64,000 nt of DNA from the NCBI RefSeq assembly GCF_002943425.1, contig NZ_PTRA01000007.1, positions 1 through 64,000 on the forward strand. Direction: 5' to 3'. The first letter of the stretch is position 1. The number at the start of each line of letters is the position of its first letter. Source of the DNA: Siphonobacter curvatus (GTDB taxonomy: Bacteria; Bacteroidota; Bacteroidia; Cytophagales; Spirosomataceae). The notes under the pieces are model-generated. The model saw nothing but the letters and a program-made list of their open reading frames with translations, had not been told where the DNA came from and ran no database searches. A program made the position numbers and the translations under genes. Of this stretch, positions 36,992 to 47,276 are shown in pieces.

Positions 36992-38089
36992 TTACATTTT
37001 AAAGTACTTCTTTAAATCCGTAAATCGTTTTTCGAACAGGTACCAGGATAAACTGGCTAGTACGAGTAAGAAAATAAAGCAAAACGTAACGTAAGTACTT
37101 TGATTACTGGTAATGAGTTGCGTAATTCTGGCTGGCGTGTACGTCAAAAACTTGGGAACAAATACACTGGGAATAAGCATGTGAAACACGTAGAGTCCGT
37201 AACTTATTTTACCAATGTAAATCAGCACTTCACTATTCAAGATCCGGCCAAATAGTCCTTTAAACTCCAGACAAGCCCCGCTAACCAAGTACATCGAAAT
37301 AGCGGCAATTGAAAAACGTTTAAATACCAGTACGAACCAAGAGCCTGAATCTAGGGCCATACAGGCCGCAAACAGAACTAGACCAATGGCTAACGTCCAG
37401 TTATTCTTTTTTTGAATTGCTTCCTTCGTGTCTTTACTATTGGTGAACAAGTAGGCAAACAAGGCTCCAATTCCGAAAGCATCTAAGCAGTACACGGTTG
37501 CCAGCCCGTCCTGACCACTTCCGGATAAAGCCAACAGCACTCTTGATCCCAGCCCAATACCGATGGCTGCCAGTATGAAATAGGGCTGTCGTTTGGCCGG
37601 AGACAGCAACAACATCAGCGGCCAGAAAATGTAAAACTGTTCCTCCACGGATAAACTCCAAAAGGGCGAAAGTAAATCCGACCAGTTTCCGGTGGAGTCC
37701 AGGTAATGATTGTATAAATAGAAAAAGTAATACAGCGGATGTTTAAAAAGGTCCGTTTCAATCGTTACATGAGCAAACTTGCGTAAGGCAAAAACCCCGA
37801 ATAAGATCCCATAATACAGGGGGAAAATTCGTAACGCTCGCCGCACAAAGAAGTTCTTGTACTCGGTTTTGAAACTTCGTTCATTCCGCTCTATCCGGTT
37901 TCTCGCCATCATCAAAATACGAGAAACCAAAAAACCGCTAATTACAAAAAATAGAGTAACTCCAATGGTGCCGTTCGGTAATGCATTAATCCAACTATCT
38001 TTCGAAAACCAGTGAAAAACAATTACTGATAATACTGCGTAGGCTCGTAGGGAATCTATTTGTTTGAAATACCCGGTCTTTAATTCCAT
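36992..38089 (-). CDS. OafA/YrhL-type membrane acyltransferase between rpoB and rpoC
   Basis: This is an acyltransferase-3 family integral membrane protein (365 residues, about ten helices) that would O-acylate a cell-surface or exported glycan. The family start YFKQIDSLRAYAVLSVIVFHWF contains the conserved His; the segments LFFVISGFLVSRILM, RRALRIFPLYYG and FWSLSVEEQFYIFWP are diagnostic. It sits 71 bases after rpoB and 178 before the rpoC start on the same strand. By eye it is somewhat more AT-rich than rpoB and rpoC. This placement suggests an insertion into the rpoBC operon. Confidence 0.92.
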   Translation of the reverse strand: MELKTGYFKQIDSLRAYAVLSVIVFHWFSKDSWINALPNGTIGVTLFFVISGFLVSRILMMARNRIERNERSFKTEYKNFFVRRALRIFPLYYGILFGVFALRKFAHVTIETDLFKHPLYYFFYLYNHYLDSTGNWSDLLSPFWSLSVEEQFYIFWPLMLLLSPAKRQPYFILAAIGIGLGSRVLLALSGSGQDGLATVYCLDAFGIGALFAYLFTNSKDTKEAIQKKNNWTLAIGLVLFAACMALDSGSWFVLVFKRFSIAAISMYLVSGACLEFKGLFGRILNSEVLIYIGKISYGLYVFHMLIPSVFVPKFLTYTPARITQLITSNQSTYVTFCFIFLLVLASLSWYLFEKRFTDLKKYFKM

Positions 38090-38113
38090 TTATTGGGGTA
38101 ATTATCACGAGAA

Positions 38114-38151
38114 GAATTAATCAGGGAGGAAGCTTCCTCCCTGATTAATTC
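38114..38151. terminator. 38-bp perfect palindrome after rpoB
   Basis: GAATTAATCAGGGAGGAAG (38114-38132) is followed without a spacer by its exact complement (38133-38151). In RNA this folds to a long hairpin nine bases past the rpoB stop. No U-run follows on the minus strand, so it may be a processing or stability element rather than a full terminator. It lies at the rpoB/acyltransferase junction. Confidence 0.7.
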
Positions 38152-38160
38152 CGCATTTTA

Positions 38161-41100
38161 TTAATCGAGTGTGATCTCTAAAGCCAGACCACGTAATTCG
38201 TGAATCAATACGTTGAATGATTCCGGAATGTTCGGCTTGGGCAGGTTTTCACCTTTCACGATGGCTTCGTACGCTTTCGCACGGCCCTGCACGTCATCCG
38301 ACTTCACGGTCAGGATTTCTTGCAGAATGTGCGAGGCTCCGAAGGCCTCGAGTGCCCATACCTCCATCTCACCAAAACGCTGACCCCCGAACTGAGCTTT
38401 ACCACCCAGCGGCTGTTGCGTAATGAGCGAGTAAGGTCCAATCGAACGGGCGTGCATCTTGTCATCGACTAAGTGACCCAGCTTCAGCATGTACATCAGA
38501 CCTACCGTTACGGGTTGATCGAAACGATCCCCTGATAAACCATCGTAGAGGTACGTACGGCCGAACGGAGGCAGACCTGCCGCGTTCAATTCCGTTACTA
38601 CTTCTTCTTCGGTAGCACCATCGAAGATCGGCGTTGCGTATTTCTTACCCAGCTTCAAACCAGCCCAAGCCAATACGGTTTCGTAGATCTGACCGATGTT
38701 CATCCGTGAAGGTACCCCTAGTGGGTTCAGGACGATGTTAACGGGCGTACCATCTTCAAGGAACGGCATGTCTTCTTCACGTACAATCCGGGCTACTACC
38801 CCTTTGTTACCGTGACGACCAGCCATTTTATCCCCTACCTTCAGCTTACGCTTCTTGGCGATGTACACTTTCGCTAACTGTACAATACCAGCAGGTAATT
38901 CATCGCCTACTTCCAGAGCAAAACGTTCCCGTTTGAAGTGACCCGCTACTTCACTACGATTCTTGATGTAGTTTTTCACCAGGGTTACCAGCAATTCATT
39001 CAGGTGAGCGTCATCCGTCCAGCCATTCAGGTCAAGATCCGTTAGCATATTCACCTCTTCAGGAACTGCATAGTTACTTTCGTCACGGTACGGGTTCTTC
39101 TCAGGGAACAAGTATGTTTCGATGTTCGCACGCGTGAAACGAGTCGTTTTCGGCATTACTTCTTCACCGAATTTGTGTTTCACCCCTTGTGAAGCTTTAC
39201 CTTCCAGCAAAGTAGCCAGCTTGTCAATCATCGTGTCCTTGATTTTATTCAGGTCACGGCTGTACTGCTTCATCAGTACTTTGAGGTCCGCTTTCGCTTT
39301 CTCGCGTACTTCTTTCTCCTTGCTTGGACGTTTGAAGAGCTTCGTATCAATAACTACCCCTTTGAGTGATGGGGGTGCTTTTTTGGAAGCATCCTTCACG
39401 TCACCAGCTTTGTCACCAAAGATGGCACGGAGCAGTTTTTCTTCCGGAGTCGGATCGGTTTCTCCTTTTGGCGTAATCTTACCGATCAGGATGTCACCTT
39501 CTTTTACTTCAGAACCGATGCGGATGATACCCGTTTCATCGAGGTTTTTCACCATGTCTTCGGATACGTTCGGAATTTCAGAAGTCAATTCTTCTTCACC
39601 CCGTTTGGTATCACGAACTTCCAGGTCAAACTCTTCGATGTGGATCGACGTAAATACGTCATCACGAACGATTTTCTCCGAGATTACAATAGCATCCTCA
39701 AAGTTGTATCCTTGCCAGGGCATGAAAGCCACCAACAGGTTACGACCGAGTGCCAGCTCACCTTGCTGCGTAGCGTAACCTTCCGTCAGGATTTGACCTT
39801 TCACTACTCGCTCGCCTTTGAATACAATCGGCTTGAGGTTGATACAGGTATCCTGGTTGGTCCGGCGGAATTTCACCAGATTGTAGGTACGCACTTCGCT
39901 GTCGAAGCTTACCAGTTTCTCTTCATCCGTCAGGTCGTAGCGAACCACTACTTTCGTAGCATCCACGAACTCGATCACCCCGTCTCCTTCTGCTGCCACC
40001 ATGGCACGTGAATCTTCAGCTACACGAGCTTCCAGACCCGTACCTACGATAGGAGCTTCCGGACGCAACAGCGGTACCGCCTGACGTTGCATGTTCGATC
40101 CCATCAAAGCCCGGTTAGCATCATCGTGCTCCAGGAACGGAATCAACGAGGCAGCTACCGATACAATCTGGTTCGAAGCAATATCCATCAACTGCGTTTC
40201 GGCAGGGGCTGCCATCGGGAAGTCACCTTCGAAACGCGTTTTAATCTTGTCAACTTTGAAGTTGCCCTTGTCGTCAATCGCGGCATTAGCCTGAGCGATG
40301 TACTGGCCATCTTCTTCTTCAGCCGTCAGGAACCGTAACTCGTCCGTTACTTTTCCGTCCTTAATCACCCGATACGGCGTTTCAATGAAGCCCATGGAGT
40401 TGATTTTCGCGTGCACGCACAACGAAGAAATCAGACCAATGTTCGGACCTTCCGGAGTCTCGATGGTACACAAACGACCGTAGTGCGTATAGTGAACGTC
40501 ACGAACCTCGAAACCGGCACGCTCGCGAGACAGACCACCAGGTCCCAAAGCTGACATCCGACGCTTGTGCGTGATTTCAGCCAGCGGGTTGGTCTGGTCC
40601 ATGAACTGAGACAGCTGGTTGGTACCGAAGAACGAGTTGATGACCGAAGACAGCGTACGAGCGTTGATCAAGTCAACGGGTTTGAAATCTTCGTTATCAC
40701 GTACGTTCATCCGCTCCTTGATGGTACGAGCCATCCGGGAGAGACCGACACCAAACTGAGCGTATAACTGCTCCCCTACGGTACGTACCCGACGGTTTGA
40801 CAAGTGGTCAATATCATCGACTACCGCTTTGGAGTTGATCAGTCCGATCAGATACTTCACGATGGATACAATATCTTCGGTCGTTAGGACCTTCGTATCC
40901 ATCGAGATGTCCAATTGCAGTTTCTTATTGATCCGGTACCGACCTACGTCACCTAAATCGTAACGTTTATCGGAGAAGAACAGGCTTTGGATAATATCCC
41001 GGGCCGTTTGTTCATCCGGAGCTTCCGTATTCCGCAACTGCCGATAAATCTGCTCAACGGCTTCTTTTTCGGAGTTCGCAGAATCTTTCTGCAAGGTGTT

Positions 41101-42024
41101 ATAAATGATGTTGTAATCGGCGATGTTCATATCTTCCTTGTGCAGGATGATCGACTTCACGCCGCTTTCCAAAATCATGTCTACGTCTTCGGCCGATACC
41201 ACAGAATCCCGTTCCATCAGGATTTCGTTCCGGTCGATTGACATTACCTCTCCCGTATCTTCATCCACGAAGTCTTCCTGCCAGGTACGCAAAACACGAG
41301 CGGCCAGCTTACGACCCAACGCTCTTTTCAGCGCAGCAGGCGTAGCGGGAAGTTCTTCTGATAAGCCGAAGAGGTCAAGAATTTCTTTATCAGAACCGAA
41401 ACCAATCGCCCGTAACAGCGTCGTAACCGGGAATTTCTTCTTCCGGTCAATGTACGCGTACATGACGTTGTTGATATCGGTTGAGAATTCAATCCAGGAT
41501 CCTTTGAAAGGAATAATCCGGGCTGAATACAGTTTAGAACCGTTCGTGTGCTTGCTCATCGAGAAGAACACACCCGGTGAACGGTGCAATTGTGATACGA
41601 TAACCCGCTCCGCTCCATTGATAACAAAGGAACCACGCTCGGTCATGTAAGGAATATTTCCTAAGAAAACTTCCTGTTCAATCGTTTCGAAATCTTCGTT
41701 GTCCGGATCTTCACTCCGCAAACGCAGCTTCGCCTTCAAGGGCAATGCATACGTTAAACCCCGGTCGATACTTTCATCAACGGAGTATTTAGGAGGATCA
41801 ATCGAGAAGTCAACGAATTCGAGAATGTAATTTTCCCGTGAATCAGTAATCGGGAAGTTTTCAGCAAAAACTTTGAAAAGTCCTTCGTTTTTGCGGCGAT
41901 CCGCCGGAGTTTCCAATTGGAAAAACTCCTTGAAAGACTTGACCTGCAGGTCCAGAAAGTCAGGATAATCGATGACAGCCTGGATGCGGGCAAAGTTGTG
42001 TCTGGAAGTTTTGTTTGTTGCCAA
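38161..42024 (-). CDS. rpoB: RNA polymerase beta subunit (TTG start)
   Basis: RpoB forms the other half of the RNA polymerase catalytic centre and binds rifampicin. The N-terminal [21 protein letters not shown], the rifampicin region ([24 protein letters not shown], in parts [12 protein letters not shown] and [14 protein letters not shown]) and [15 protein letters not shown] are all intact. Length is 1287 residues. The start is TTG at 42024 (Met-Ala-Thr-Asn-Lys): the frame upstream reaches a TAA five codons earlier with no ATG or GTG between, and the next Met is far downstream. It is separated from rplL by 401 bases. Confidence 0.98.
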   Translation of the reverse strand: MATNKTSRHNFARIQAVIDYPDFLDLQVKSFKEFFQLETPADRRKNEGLFKVFAENFPITDSRENYILEFVDFSIDPPKYSVDESIDRGLTYALPLKAKLRLRSEDPDNEDFETIEQEVFLGNIPYMTERGSFVINGAERVIVSQLHRSPGVFFSMSKHTNGSKLYSARIIPFKGSWIEFSTDINNVMYAYIDRKKKFPVTTLLRAIGFGSDKEILDLFGLSEELPATPAALKRALGRKLAARVLRTWQEDFVDEDTGEVMSIDRNEILMERDSVVSAEDVDMILESGVKSIILHKEDMNIADYNIIYNTLQKDSANSEKEAVEQIYRQLRNTEAPDEQTARDIIQSLFFSDKRYDLGDVGRYRINKKLQLDISMDTKVLTTEDIVSIVKYLIGLINSKAVVDDIDHLSNRRVRTVGEQLYAQFGVGLSRMARTIKERMNVRDNEDFKPVDLINARTLSSVINSFFGTNQLSQFMDQTNPLAEITHKRRMSALGPGGLSRERAGFEVRDVHYTHYGRLCTIETPEGPNIGLISSLCVHAKINSMGFIETPYRVIKDGKVTDELRFLTAEEEDGQYIAQANAAIDDKGNFKVDKIKTRFEGDFPMAAPAETQLMDIASNQIVSVAASLIPFLEHDDANRALMGSNMQRQAVPLLRPEAPIVGTGLEARVAEDSRAMVAAEGDGVIEFVDATKVVVRYDLTDEEKLVSFDSEVRTYNLVKFRRTNQDTCINLKPIVFKGERVVKGQILTEGYATQQGELALGRNLLVAFMPWQGYNFEDAIVISEKIVRDDVFTSIHIEEFDLEVRDTKRGEEELTSEIPNVSEDMVKNLDETGIIRIGSEVKEGDILIGKITPKGETDPTPEEKLLRAIFGDKAGDVKDASKKAPPSLKGVVIDTKLFKRPSKEKEVREKAKADLKVLMKQYSRDLNKIKDTMIDKLATLLEGKASQGVKHKFGEEVMPKTTRFTRANIETYLFPEKNPYRDESNYAVPEEVNMLTDLDLNGWTDDAHLNELLVTLVKNYIKNRSEVAGHFKRERFALEVGDELPAGIVQLAKVYIAKKRKLKVGDKMAGRHGNKGVVARIVREEDMPFLEDGTPVNIVLNPLGVPSRMNIGQIYETVLAWAGLKLGKKYATPIFDGATEEEVVTELNAAGLPPFGRTYLYDGLSGDRFDQPVTVGLMYMLKLGHLVDDKMHARSIGPYSLITQQPLGGKAQFGGQRFGEMEVWALEAFGASHILQEILTVKSDDVQGRAKAYEAIVKGENLPKPNIPESFNVLIHELRGLALEITLD

Positions 42025-42425
42025 GGCACTACGGTTTTAAAGTCCGAATCTGACTATTTGTTACTGAATAAAGAGCGATCGCTGCTTTATTCTCAAATAA
42101 GTACCTCGTAGTTGACAGAATTACTTCCCTTTGCGATTCCCCTACGAATGGAATCGTGTTTCAGCAGTAATTCTCGGGGGTAAGAACGCTTGGGATAAAC
42201 CCTTAGATCATATCAGGCGTGTTGCCTGTATAAGATAGAACGCAATACGTACGCAGTTAGTTTCCAGCCAAAGACTTTTGTAGGTGATGAGCTTAGTACT
42301 GGCTATCAGTCAATTAGCTACGAAAGAACGGGTTGCTGAAAACTTTAACCTTTTAACGCAGGAAAGACCCAGCCAAATGACCGGGTCTATCCTGTGATAG
42401 AATGAATCTTCTATCGTAGCGTGAA
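42025..42425 (-). other. 401-base non-coding region between rplL and rpoB
   Basis: No gene is seen. On the minus strand, just after rplL, come a 7-bp stem (GATAGAA with TTCTATC, 42396-42415) and then an imperfect stem around AGACCC/GGGTCT (42365-42388). These could be processing or partial termination signals comparable in position to the enteric rplL-rpoB attenuator. The remaining 300 bases to the rpoB start are unexplained and may hold an rpoB promoter, but no clear TAnnTTTG box with a partner was found. Confidence 0.6.
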
Positions 42426-42809
42426 TTACTTCACTTCTACTTCAGCACCAGCTTCTTCCAAAGATTTCTTCAGAGCTTCAGCTTCGTCTTTGCTTACGCC
42501 TTCTTTAACGGCTTTAGGAGCACCGTCAACGAGTTCTTTCGCTTCTTTCAGGCCCAGACCGGTCAGGTCTTTCACCACTTTCACCACTTGAAGTTTACCA
42601 GCACCAGCTGACTTCAGGATTACGTCGAAAGAAGTTTTTTCTTCAGCTGCAGGAGCAGCGTCTCCACCAGCAGCACCACCAGCTACCATTACGGGAGCAG
42701 CAGCAGCAGGCTCGATGCCATACTCATCCTTCAGGATTTGTGCCAGTTCGTTAACTTCTTTAACCGTCAGGTTTACAAGCTGCTCAGCGAATGCTTTTAA
42801 ATCTGCCAT
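42426..42809 (-). CDS. rplL: Ribosomal protein bL12 (L7/L12)
   Basis: This is the ribosomal stalk protein that recruits translation factors. The 127-residue protein has an N-terminal dimerisation part, an Ala/Gly-rich hinge at about 38-56 ([16 protein letters not shown]), and the C-terminal domain with [20 protein letters not shown]. It is 121 bases after rplJ in the standard ribosomal operon order. Confidence 0.97.
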   Translation of the reverse strand: MADLKAFAEQLVNLTVKEVNELAQILKDEYGIEPAAAAPVMVAGGAAGGDAAPAAEEKTSFDVILKSAGAGKLQVVKVVKDLTGLGLKEAKELVDGAPKAVKEGVSKDEAEALKKSLEEAGAEVEVK

Positions 42810-42930
42810 TTTATTATGCTTTAAATTTTTTCGAAATGATTAAAAACAGAGTGATATATATTCAGGCTTGGAAGCCAAATCAATGTTCAGGGCCAGCTTC
42901 GGAAATGGATTCTTCAGCCGACTTACTGAA

Positions 42931-43467
42931 TTACTCAGGACGCTCAGAAAGCGTTTTGAGGATACCAGCCAGTTTGTTGCCGCCACTCTGCAGACCGCTG
43001 ATAACGTTCTTGGCAGGTGATTGTAACAGACCGATGATTTCGCCAACGAGTTCTTGTTTCGATTTCAGAGAAATCAGGGTTTCGAGTTGGTCTTCACCAG
43101 CAAATACGCTGTAATCAACCGAAGCACCTTTGAACTTAAGTTTGTTGGCTTTACCAGATTCCTTAATGAAATCCTTGATCAGTTTCGCAGGTACTTTGCC
43201 TGATTCCGTGTGGAACATAATTCCGCTGAAACCTTTCAGTACGCCTTCGTTAAAGGCCGAATAGTCCGTATCTAATTGCTCAAGAGCTTTTGCAATCAGT
43301 GTGTTTTTTACTACCCGGTACTCAACGCCAGCCTGGAAACATTTCCGACGAAGGTCGTTTGTCTGCGCTACAGACATGCCAGCCGCGTCGGTGATATAGA
43401 AGTAAGGAGTAGACTTGAACTTTTCAGCCAGCTCCTCAATGATCGCACCTTTTTCTTCTCTCGTCAT
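42931..43467 (-). CDS. rplJ: Ribosomal protein uL10
   Basis: L10 anchors the L7/L12 stalk to 23S rRNA. The N-terminal TREEKGAIIEELAEKFKSTP and the central RRKCFQAGVEYRVVKNTLIAKAL (in parts VEYRVVKNTLIAKAL) are typical, and the length is 178. It starts three bases after rplA ends, so rplA and rplJ are tightly coupled. In other bacteria the L10-L12 complex represses its own mRNA; no such site could be defined here. Confidence 0.96.
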   Translation of the reverse strand: MTREEKGAIIEELAEKFKSTPYFYITDAAGMSVAQTNDLRRKCFQAGVEYRVVKNTLIAKALEQLDTDYSAFNEGVLKGFSGIMFHTESGKVPAKLIKDFIKESGKANKLKFKGASVDYSVFAGEDQLETLISLKSKQELVGEIIGLLQSPAKNVISGLQSGGNKLAGILKTLSERPE

Positions 43468-43470
43468 GAC

Positions 43471-44169
43471 TTACAGACCGTTTACAGTGTTTTTATCGAT
43501 TTCTACACTCGGGCTCATGGTACTAGACAGGAAGATGCTCTTCACATAGGTACCTTTGGCCGAAGAAGGCTTCAGTTTAACCAGGGTATTGATTACTTCC
43601 TGGGCATTCTCAGCCAACTTATTCGCATCAAAAGATACTTTACCAATCGAAGTATGGATGATACCTGTTTTATCTACTTTGAAGTCGATTTTACCGGCTT
43701 TCACCTCGCGAACGGCGTTACCTACTTCCAGCGTAACGGTACCAGATTTAGGGTTAGGCATCAAACCACGGGGACCGAGGATTTTACCTAAACGACCGAT
43801 TTTAGCCATTACCGTAGGCATCGTGATGATTACATCGATGTCCGTCCAACCACCCATGATCTTTTCGATATACTCGTCCAGACCTACGTAGTCAGCACCG
43901 GCAGCCTTCGCTTCTTCCACTTTGTCGGGAGTACAAAGAACCAGTACCCGAACGTCTTTACCCGTTCCGTGGGGAAGGGCAACTACGCCACGTACCATTT
44001 GATCCGCTTTACGGGGATCTACACCTAAACGAACATCAATGTCAATTGAAGCATCGAATTTGGTGTAAGAAATCTCTTTCAAAATCGCCGCAGCTTTCTC
44101 CAGTTCATATGCCTGAGCCTGGTCGAATTTTGAACGAGCTTCTTTTTGCTTTTTAGTTAACTTTGCCAT
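43471..44169 (-). CDS. rplA: Ribosomal protein uL1
   Basis: L1 forms the mobile L1 stalk and helps release deacylated tRNA. The 232-residue protein contains [27 protein letters not shown] (in parts [11 protein letters not shown] and LPHGTGK) and [12 protein letters not shown], the L1 signature. It follows rplK by 69 bases. In other bacteria free L1 represses the rplK-rplA mRNA. Confidence 0.97.
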   Translation of the reverse strand: MAKLTKKQKEARSKFDQAQAYELEKAAAILKEISYTKFDASIDIDVRLGVDPRKADQMVRGVVALPHGTGKDVRVLVLCTPDKVEEAKAAGADYVGLDEYIEKIMGGWTDIDVIITMPTVMAKIGRLGKILGPRGLMPNPKSGTVTLEVGNAVREVKAGKIDFKVDKTGIIHTSIGKVSFDANKLAENAQEVINTLVKLKPSSAKGTYVKSIFLSSTMSPSVEIDKNTVNGL

Positions 44170-44238
44170 GTTTATGGACTATTTTGGGGTGGTGACGAGC
44201 TTTCCTACAAGTAGGTCTGCTCTCCCCCGTTGGGAAAA

Positions 44239-44682
44239 TTATTCTTGCCAGGGGGCAGTACCTGAAACCGTGATCCCCATACTGCGAGCCGTTCCAGCAA
44301 CCATTTTCATAGCAGCTTCGATCGTAAAGCAGTTCAAATCGGGCATTTTCGTTTCAGCAATCGTTTTCACCTGATCCCAGCTTACTGAGCCCACTTTCTT
44401 CAAGTTAGGCTGAGCAGAACCCAGTTTCACTTTAGAAGCTTCGAGCAGCAGGTTAGCAGCAGGAGGCGTTTTGATTACGAAATCAAACGACTTATCTGAA
44501 TAGTAGGTAATCAGTACAGGCAATACCTGACCCATTTTATCTTGGGTACGAGCATTGAACTGCTTGCAGAATTCCATGATGTTCAGACCTTTGGAACCCA
44601 GTGCCGGCCCAATTGGGGGCGATGGGTTAGCCTGTCCACCTTTCACTTGCAATTTGACGTATCCGGTGATTTGCTTAGCCAT
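44239..44682 (-). CDS. rplK: Ribosomal protein uL11
   Basis: L11 is part of the GTPase-associated centre. The protein begins [20 protein letters not shown] and includes [19 protein letters not shown], the L11 signature. I use ATG 44682 (147 residues, the standard length); an upstream ATG at 44724 would add fourteen residues unlike the family. It is 145 bases after nusG, as is usual in this operon. Confidence 0.97.
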   Translation of the reverse strand: MAKQITGYVKLQVKGGQANPSPPIGPALGSKGLNIMEFCKQFNARTQDKMGQVLPVLITYYSDKSFDFVIKTPPAANLLLEASKVKLGSAQPNLKKVGSVSWDQVKTIAETKMPDLNCFTIEAAMKMVAGTARSMGITVSGTAPWQE

Positions 44683-44827
44683 TGTTTGGATAAAATTTTG
44701 GGCTGTATCCAGCCCACGTTGCATCTATCGAAAGAAGCAGAAACGAAACTTGGGCAACTCTTTGGAAGCTTGAACTGCCATCTACCCCGGTGGCTCACAA
44801 CACCCTGGGATAAGCTATGTGTTCGTC

Positions 44828-45388
44828 TTAGCTTTCTTTTTCTACTTGAGCGTAACTTAACTCGACGGGGGTATTACGGCCGAAGATTTTAACCGTTACG
44901 TGAAGTTTCTTCTTATCGTCGAAGATCTCTTCAATGGTTCCTGTAAAGCCGCTGAAAGGACCATCCATTACTTTAACCGATTCGCCTTTCAGGAAGGAGA
45001 CCGATGAAGCAGAAGTCTCTTCGACGACCTCATCCACCTGGCCTAGCATTCGCTTTACTTCAGAAGCTCGCAGGGGAACAGGAATTTTGGAATTCTTGTC
45101 TTTATCATTACTACCCAGAAACCCAATTACACCGGGCATACTGGTAATCAAGTGCATTACTTCTCCGTTGGACAAGTCCGCTGAAATCATGATATAACCG
45201 GGGAAAAATGCTTTTTCACGGATGCGTTTTTTGCCATTCCGCATTTCCACAATTTTCTCCGACGGAATCAGAATTTGCGGTACAGAGTCTTGTAATTCTT
45301 GTCTGGCTACTTCATTCTCCAGATAAGACTTTACTTTTTTCTCCTGACCGGAAACGGCCCGCAAAACATACCAATTCACGTTACTCAT
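44828..45388 (-). CDS. nusG: Transcription termination/antitermination factor NusG
   Basis: NusG binds RNA polymerase and couples it to the ribosome or Rho. The NGN domain spans about 1-120 (WYVLRAVSGQEKKVKSYLE, FFPGYIMISADL, PGVIGFLGS) and the KOW domain about 130-186 (GESVKVMDGPFSGFTGTIEE). Length 186 is normal. NusG-mediated coupling is relevant to the trp attenuator proposed in this window. The gene lies between secE and rplK as in most bacteria. Confidence 0.96.
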   Translation of the reverse strand: MSNVNWYVLRAVSGQEKKVKSYLENEVARQELQDSVPQILIPSEKIVEMRNGKKRIREKAFFPGYIMISADLSNGEVMHLITSMPGVIGFLGSNDKDKNSKIPVPLRASEVKRMLGQVDEVVEETSASSVSFLKGESVKVMDGPFSGFTGTIEEIFDDKKKLHVTVKIFGRNTPVELSYAQVEKES

Positions 45389-45392
45389 ATTC

Positions 45393-45479
45393 TTCTCAGT
45401 TTTCAGTTTCCAATTCTCAGTTTTCAGTAAACGCTGCTTGGATGTACCAACTGTAAACTGACCACTGCCAACTGTAAAC
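45393..45479. repeat. Two 21-bp-period direct repeats between secE and nusG
   Basis: TTCTCAGTTTTCAGT occurs at 45393-45407 and 45414-45428; CCAACTGTAAAC occurs at 45447-45458 and 45468-45479. Both pairs have a 21-base period. They fill most of the 98-base gap between secE and nusG. Similar low-complexity intergenic sequence is, to my knowledge, scattered in Cytophagales genomes. Confidence 0.7.
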
Positions 45480-45486
45480 GCGTTAC

Positions 45487-45681
45487 TTACTTGGAGAGGC
45501 TATAGAAAAGATCCAGCAAATTCTGGAAACCGGCATCCATCAGTCCTACTACGATCGCGAAGATCAATGAAGCAATCAGTACTAACCAGGAGCTTGATTG
45601 GAGATCTTTGAACGGAGGCCAGGTGATATGCTGCGTCACTTCGTCCCAGGAAGCTTTAAACAAAGACGTTACCTTTTCCAT
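45487..45681 (-). CDS. secE: Preprotein translocase subunit SecE
   Basis: SecE is the small essential subunit that clamps SecY in the inner membrane. The 64-residue protein has the short amphipathic segment ASWDEVTQHITWPPFKDLQ followed by one membrane helix (about 28-50). It sits between tRNA-Trp and nusG, the standard location. Confidence 0.93.
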   Translation of the reverse strand: MEKVTSLFKASWDEVTQHITWPPFKDLQSSSWLVLIASLIFAIVVGLMDAGFQNLLDLFYSLSK

Positions 45682-45694
45682 GTGTTTAGTTTAA

Positions 45695-45770
45695 AGTTTT
45701 CAGGTTTAAAGTTTAAAGTCTGACGAAAAGTGTTTCATCAAGGGGTACTTTAAACTTTAAACCTGAAACT
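45695..45770. repeat. Long hairpin between tRNA-Trp and secE
   Basis: TTTCAGGTTTAAAGTTTAAAGT (written here as two parts, TTTCAGGTTTAAAG and TTTAAAGT; 45698-45719) pairs perfectly with 45747-45768, a 22-bp stem extended by two more pairs across a one-base bulge. The loop has 27 bases. It could be a processing site separating the tRNA from the secE message. Confidence 0.7.
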
Positions 45771-45776
45771 TAGTTG

Positions 45777-45847
45777 CACGGGCACCAGGATTCGAACCCA
45801 GACCGAAGGTTTTGGAGACCTCTGTACTACCCTTATACTATGCCCGT
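45777..45847 (-). tRNA. tRNA-Trp (CCA)
   Basis: A cloverleaf can be folded on the minus strand: acceptor ACGGGCA/TGCCCGT, D stem GTAT/GTAC, anticodon stem GAGGT/ACCTT with loop CTCCAAA (anticodon CCA) and T loop TTCGAAT. The discriminator base is G; the CCA tail is not encoded. It is placed between tuf and secE as in other Bacteroidota. Charging of this tRNA is what the trpL leader peptide would sense. Confidence 0.95.
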
Positions 45848-45956
45848 GTGTGCATGTACTCTTATTTTGGGACTGCAAAAATAGAGTTTTGTTTTGAGTT
45901 CGTCAACTATCTGGGCAATTATTTTCCAGTAAACTGAAAACTTTTTCTCTATAAAT

Positions 45957-45989
45957 AAAGAAAGCGTCCCGAAACGAGACGCTTTCTTT
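45957..45989 (-). terminator. Hairpin after tuf
   Basis: A perfect 12-bp stem (AAAGAAAGCGTC with GACGCTTTCTTT, nine-base loop) lies 16 bases past the tuf stop. On the minus strand the tail is TTTATTTATAG. It likely terminates or attenuates the tuf transcript ahead of tRNA-Trp. Confidence 0.75.
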
Positions 45990-46004
45990 ACGAGTATACT
46001 AAAA

Positions 46005-47189
46005 TTACAGGATTTCAGTAACCTGACCAGCACCTACGGTACGGCCACCTTCGCGAATTGCGAAACGCAGACCTTTATCCATAGCAATGGGGTTAATCAG
46101 GGTTACGTCAATCGTGATGTTATCACCAGGCATAACCATTTCTACGTTCTCAGGTAACATGATCTCGCCCGTTACGTCCGTGGTACGGAAGTAGAACTGA
46201 GGACGGTATTTGTTAAAGAACGGCGTGTGACGACCACCTTCTTCTTTAGAGAGGATATACACCTCAGCTTTGAAGTGGTTGTGAGGCTTCACTGAACCAG
46301 GCTTACAGATAACCATACCACGACGGATATCGGTTTTCTCAACACCACGGAGCAAAAGACCTACGTTGTCACCAGCTTCTCCACGGTCAAGGATTTTGCG
46401 GAACATTTCCACACCCGTTACCGTAGATTTCAGGTTTTCTGCACCCATACCCAGGATCTCAACAGGATCACCAGAGTTGATTACACCCGTTTCGATACGA
46501 CCGGTAGCTACCGTTCCACGACCCGTGATTGAGAATACGTCCTCAACCGGCATCAAGAAAGGCTTGTCCGTTTCACGAGCAGGCGTTGGGATCCAGCTAT
46601 CTACAGCGTCCATCAGTTGTTCGATGGTAGCAACCCATTTGGGTTCGCCATTCAAACCACCCAGAGCAGAACCTTGGATTACAGGAATGTTATCACCGTC
46701 GAATTGGTAGAAGCTCAACAGATCACGGATTTCCATTTCAACGAGTTCCAACAATTCTGGATCGTCTACCATGTCAACCTTGTTCATGAATACTACCAGC
46801 TGGGGTACACCAACCTGACGAGCGAGCAGGATGTGCTCACGAGTCTGGGGCATCGGACCATCCGTAGCAGCTACTACGATGATAGCACCGTCCATTTGAG
46901 CAGCACCCGTTACCATGTTCTTCACATAATCCGCGTGACCAGGGCAGTCAACGTGAGCATAGTGACGATTTTCAGTTTGGTATTCTACGTGTGCCGTATT
47001 GATCGTGATACCACGTTCACGTTCTTCAGGAGCGTTGTCAATTTGGGAGAAGTCTCTCTTCTCGGCCAGACCTTTCTCAGAAAGAACTTTAGTGATCGCA
47101 GCAGTCAAAGTCGTCTTACCGTGGTCAACGTGACCAATTGTACCAATGTTGACGTGCGGTTTCGAGCGGTCAAAAGTCTCCTTTGCCAT
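46005..47189 (-). CDS. tuf: Elongation factor Tu
   Basis: EF-Tu delivers aminoacyl-tRNA to the ribosome. GTPase motifs [17 protein letters not shown] and NKVD, and domains 2 and 3, are complete over 394 residues. It lies between tRNA-Thr and tRNA-Trp. A hairpin-plus-U terminator 94 bases upstream suggests its own promoter, though none could be pinned down. Confidence 0.98.
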   Translation of the reverse strand: MAKETFDRSKPHVNIGTIGHVDHGKTTLTAAITKVLSEKGLAEKRDFSQIDNAPEERERGITINTAHVEYQTENRHYAHVDCPGHADYVKNMVTGAAQMDGAIIVVAATDGPMPQTREHILLARQVGVPQLVVFMNKVDMVDDPELLELVEMEIRDLLSFYQFDGDNIPVIQGSALGGLNGEPKWVATIEQLMDAVDSWIPTPARETDKPFLMPVEDVFSITGRGTVATGRIETGVINSGDPVEILGMGAENLKSTVTGVEMFRKILDRGEAGDNVGLLLRGVEKTDIRRGMVICKPGSVKPHNHFKAEVYILSKEEGGRHTPFFNKYRPQFYFRTTDVTGEIMLPENVEMVMPGDNITIDVTLINPIAMDKGLRFAIREGGRTVGAGQVTEIL

Positions 47190-47276
47190 TTTTTAAGAGA
47201 ATTATCGGTTTCGCGATTGGGTTTAATATTGATGAAAGTGTACTTGCGAAATGAGTCACTTGCACCTTTCCTTACG

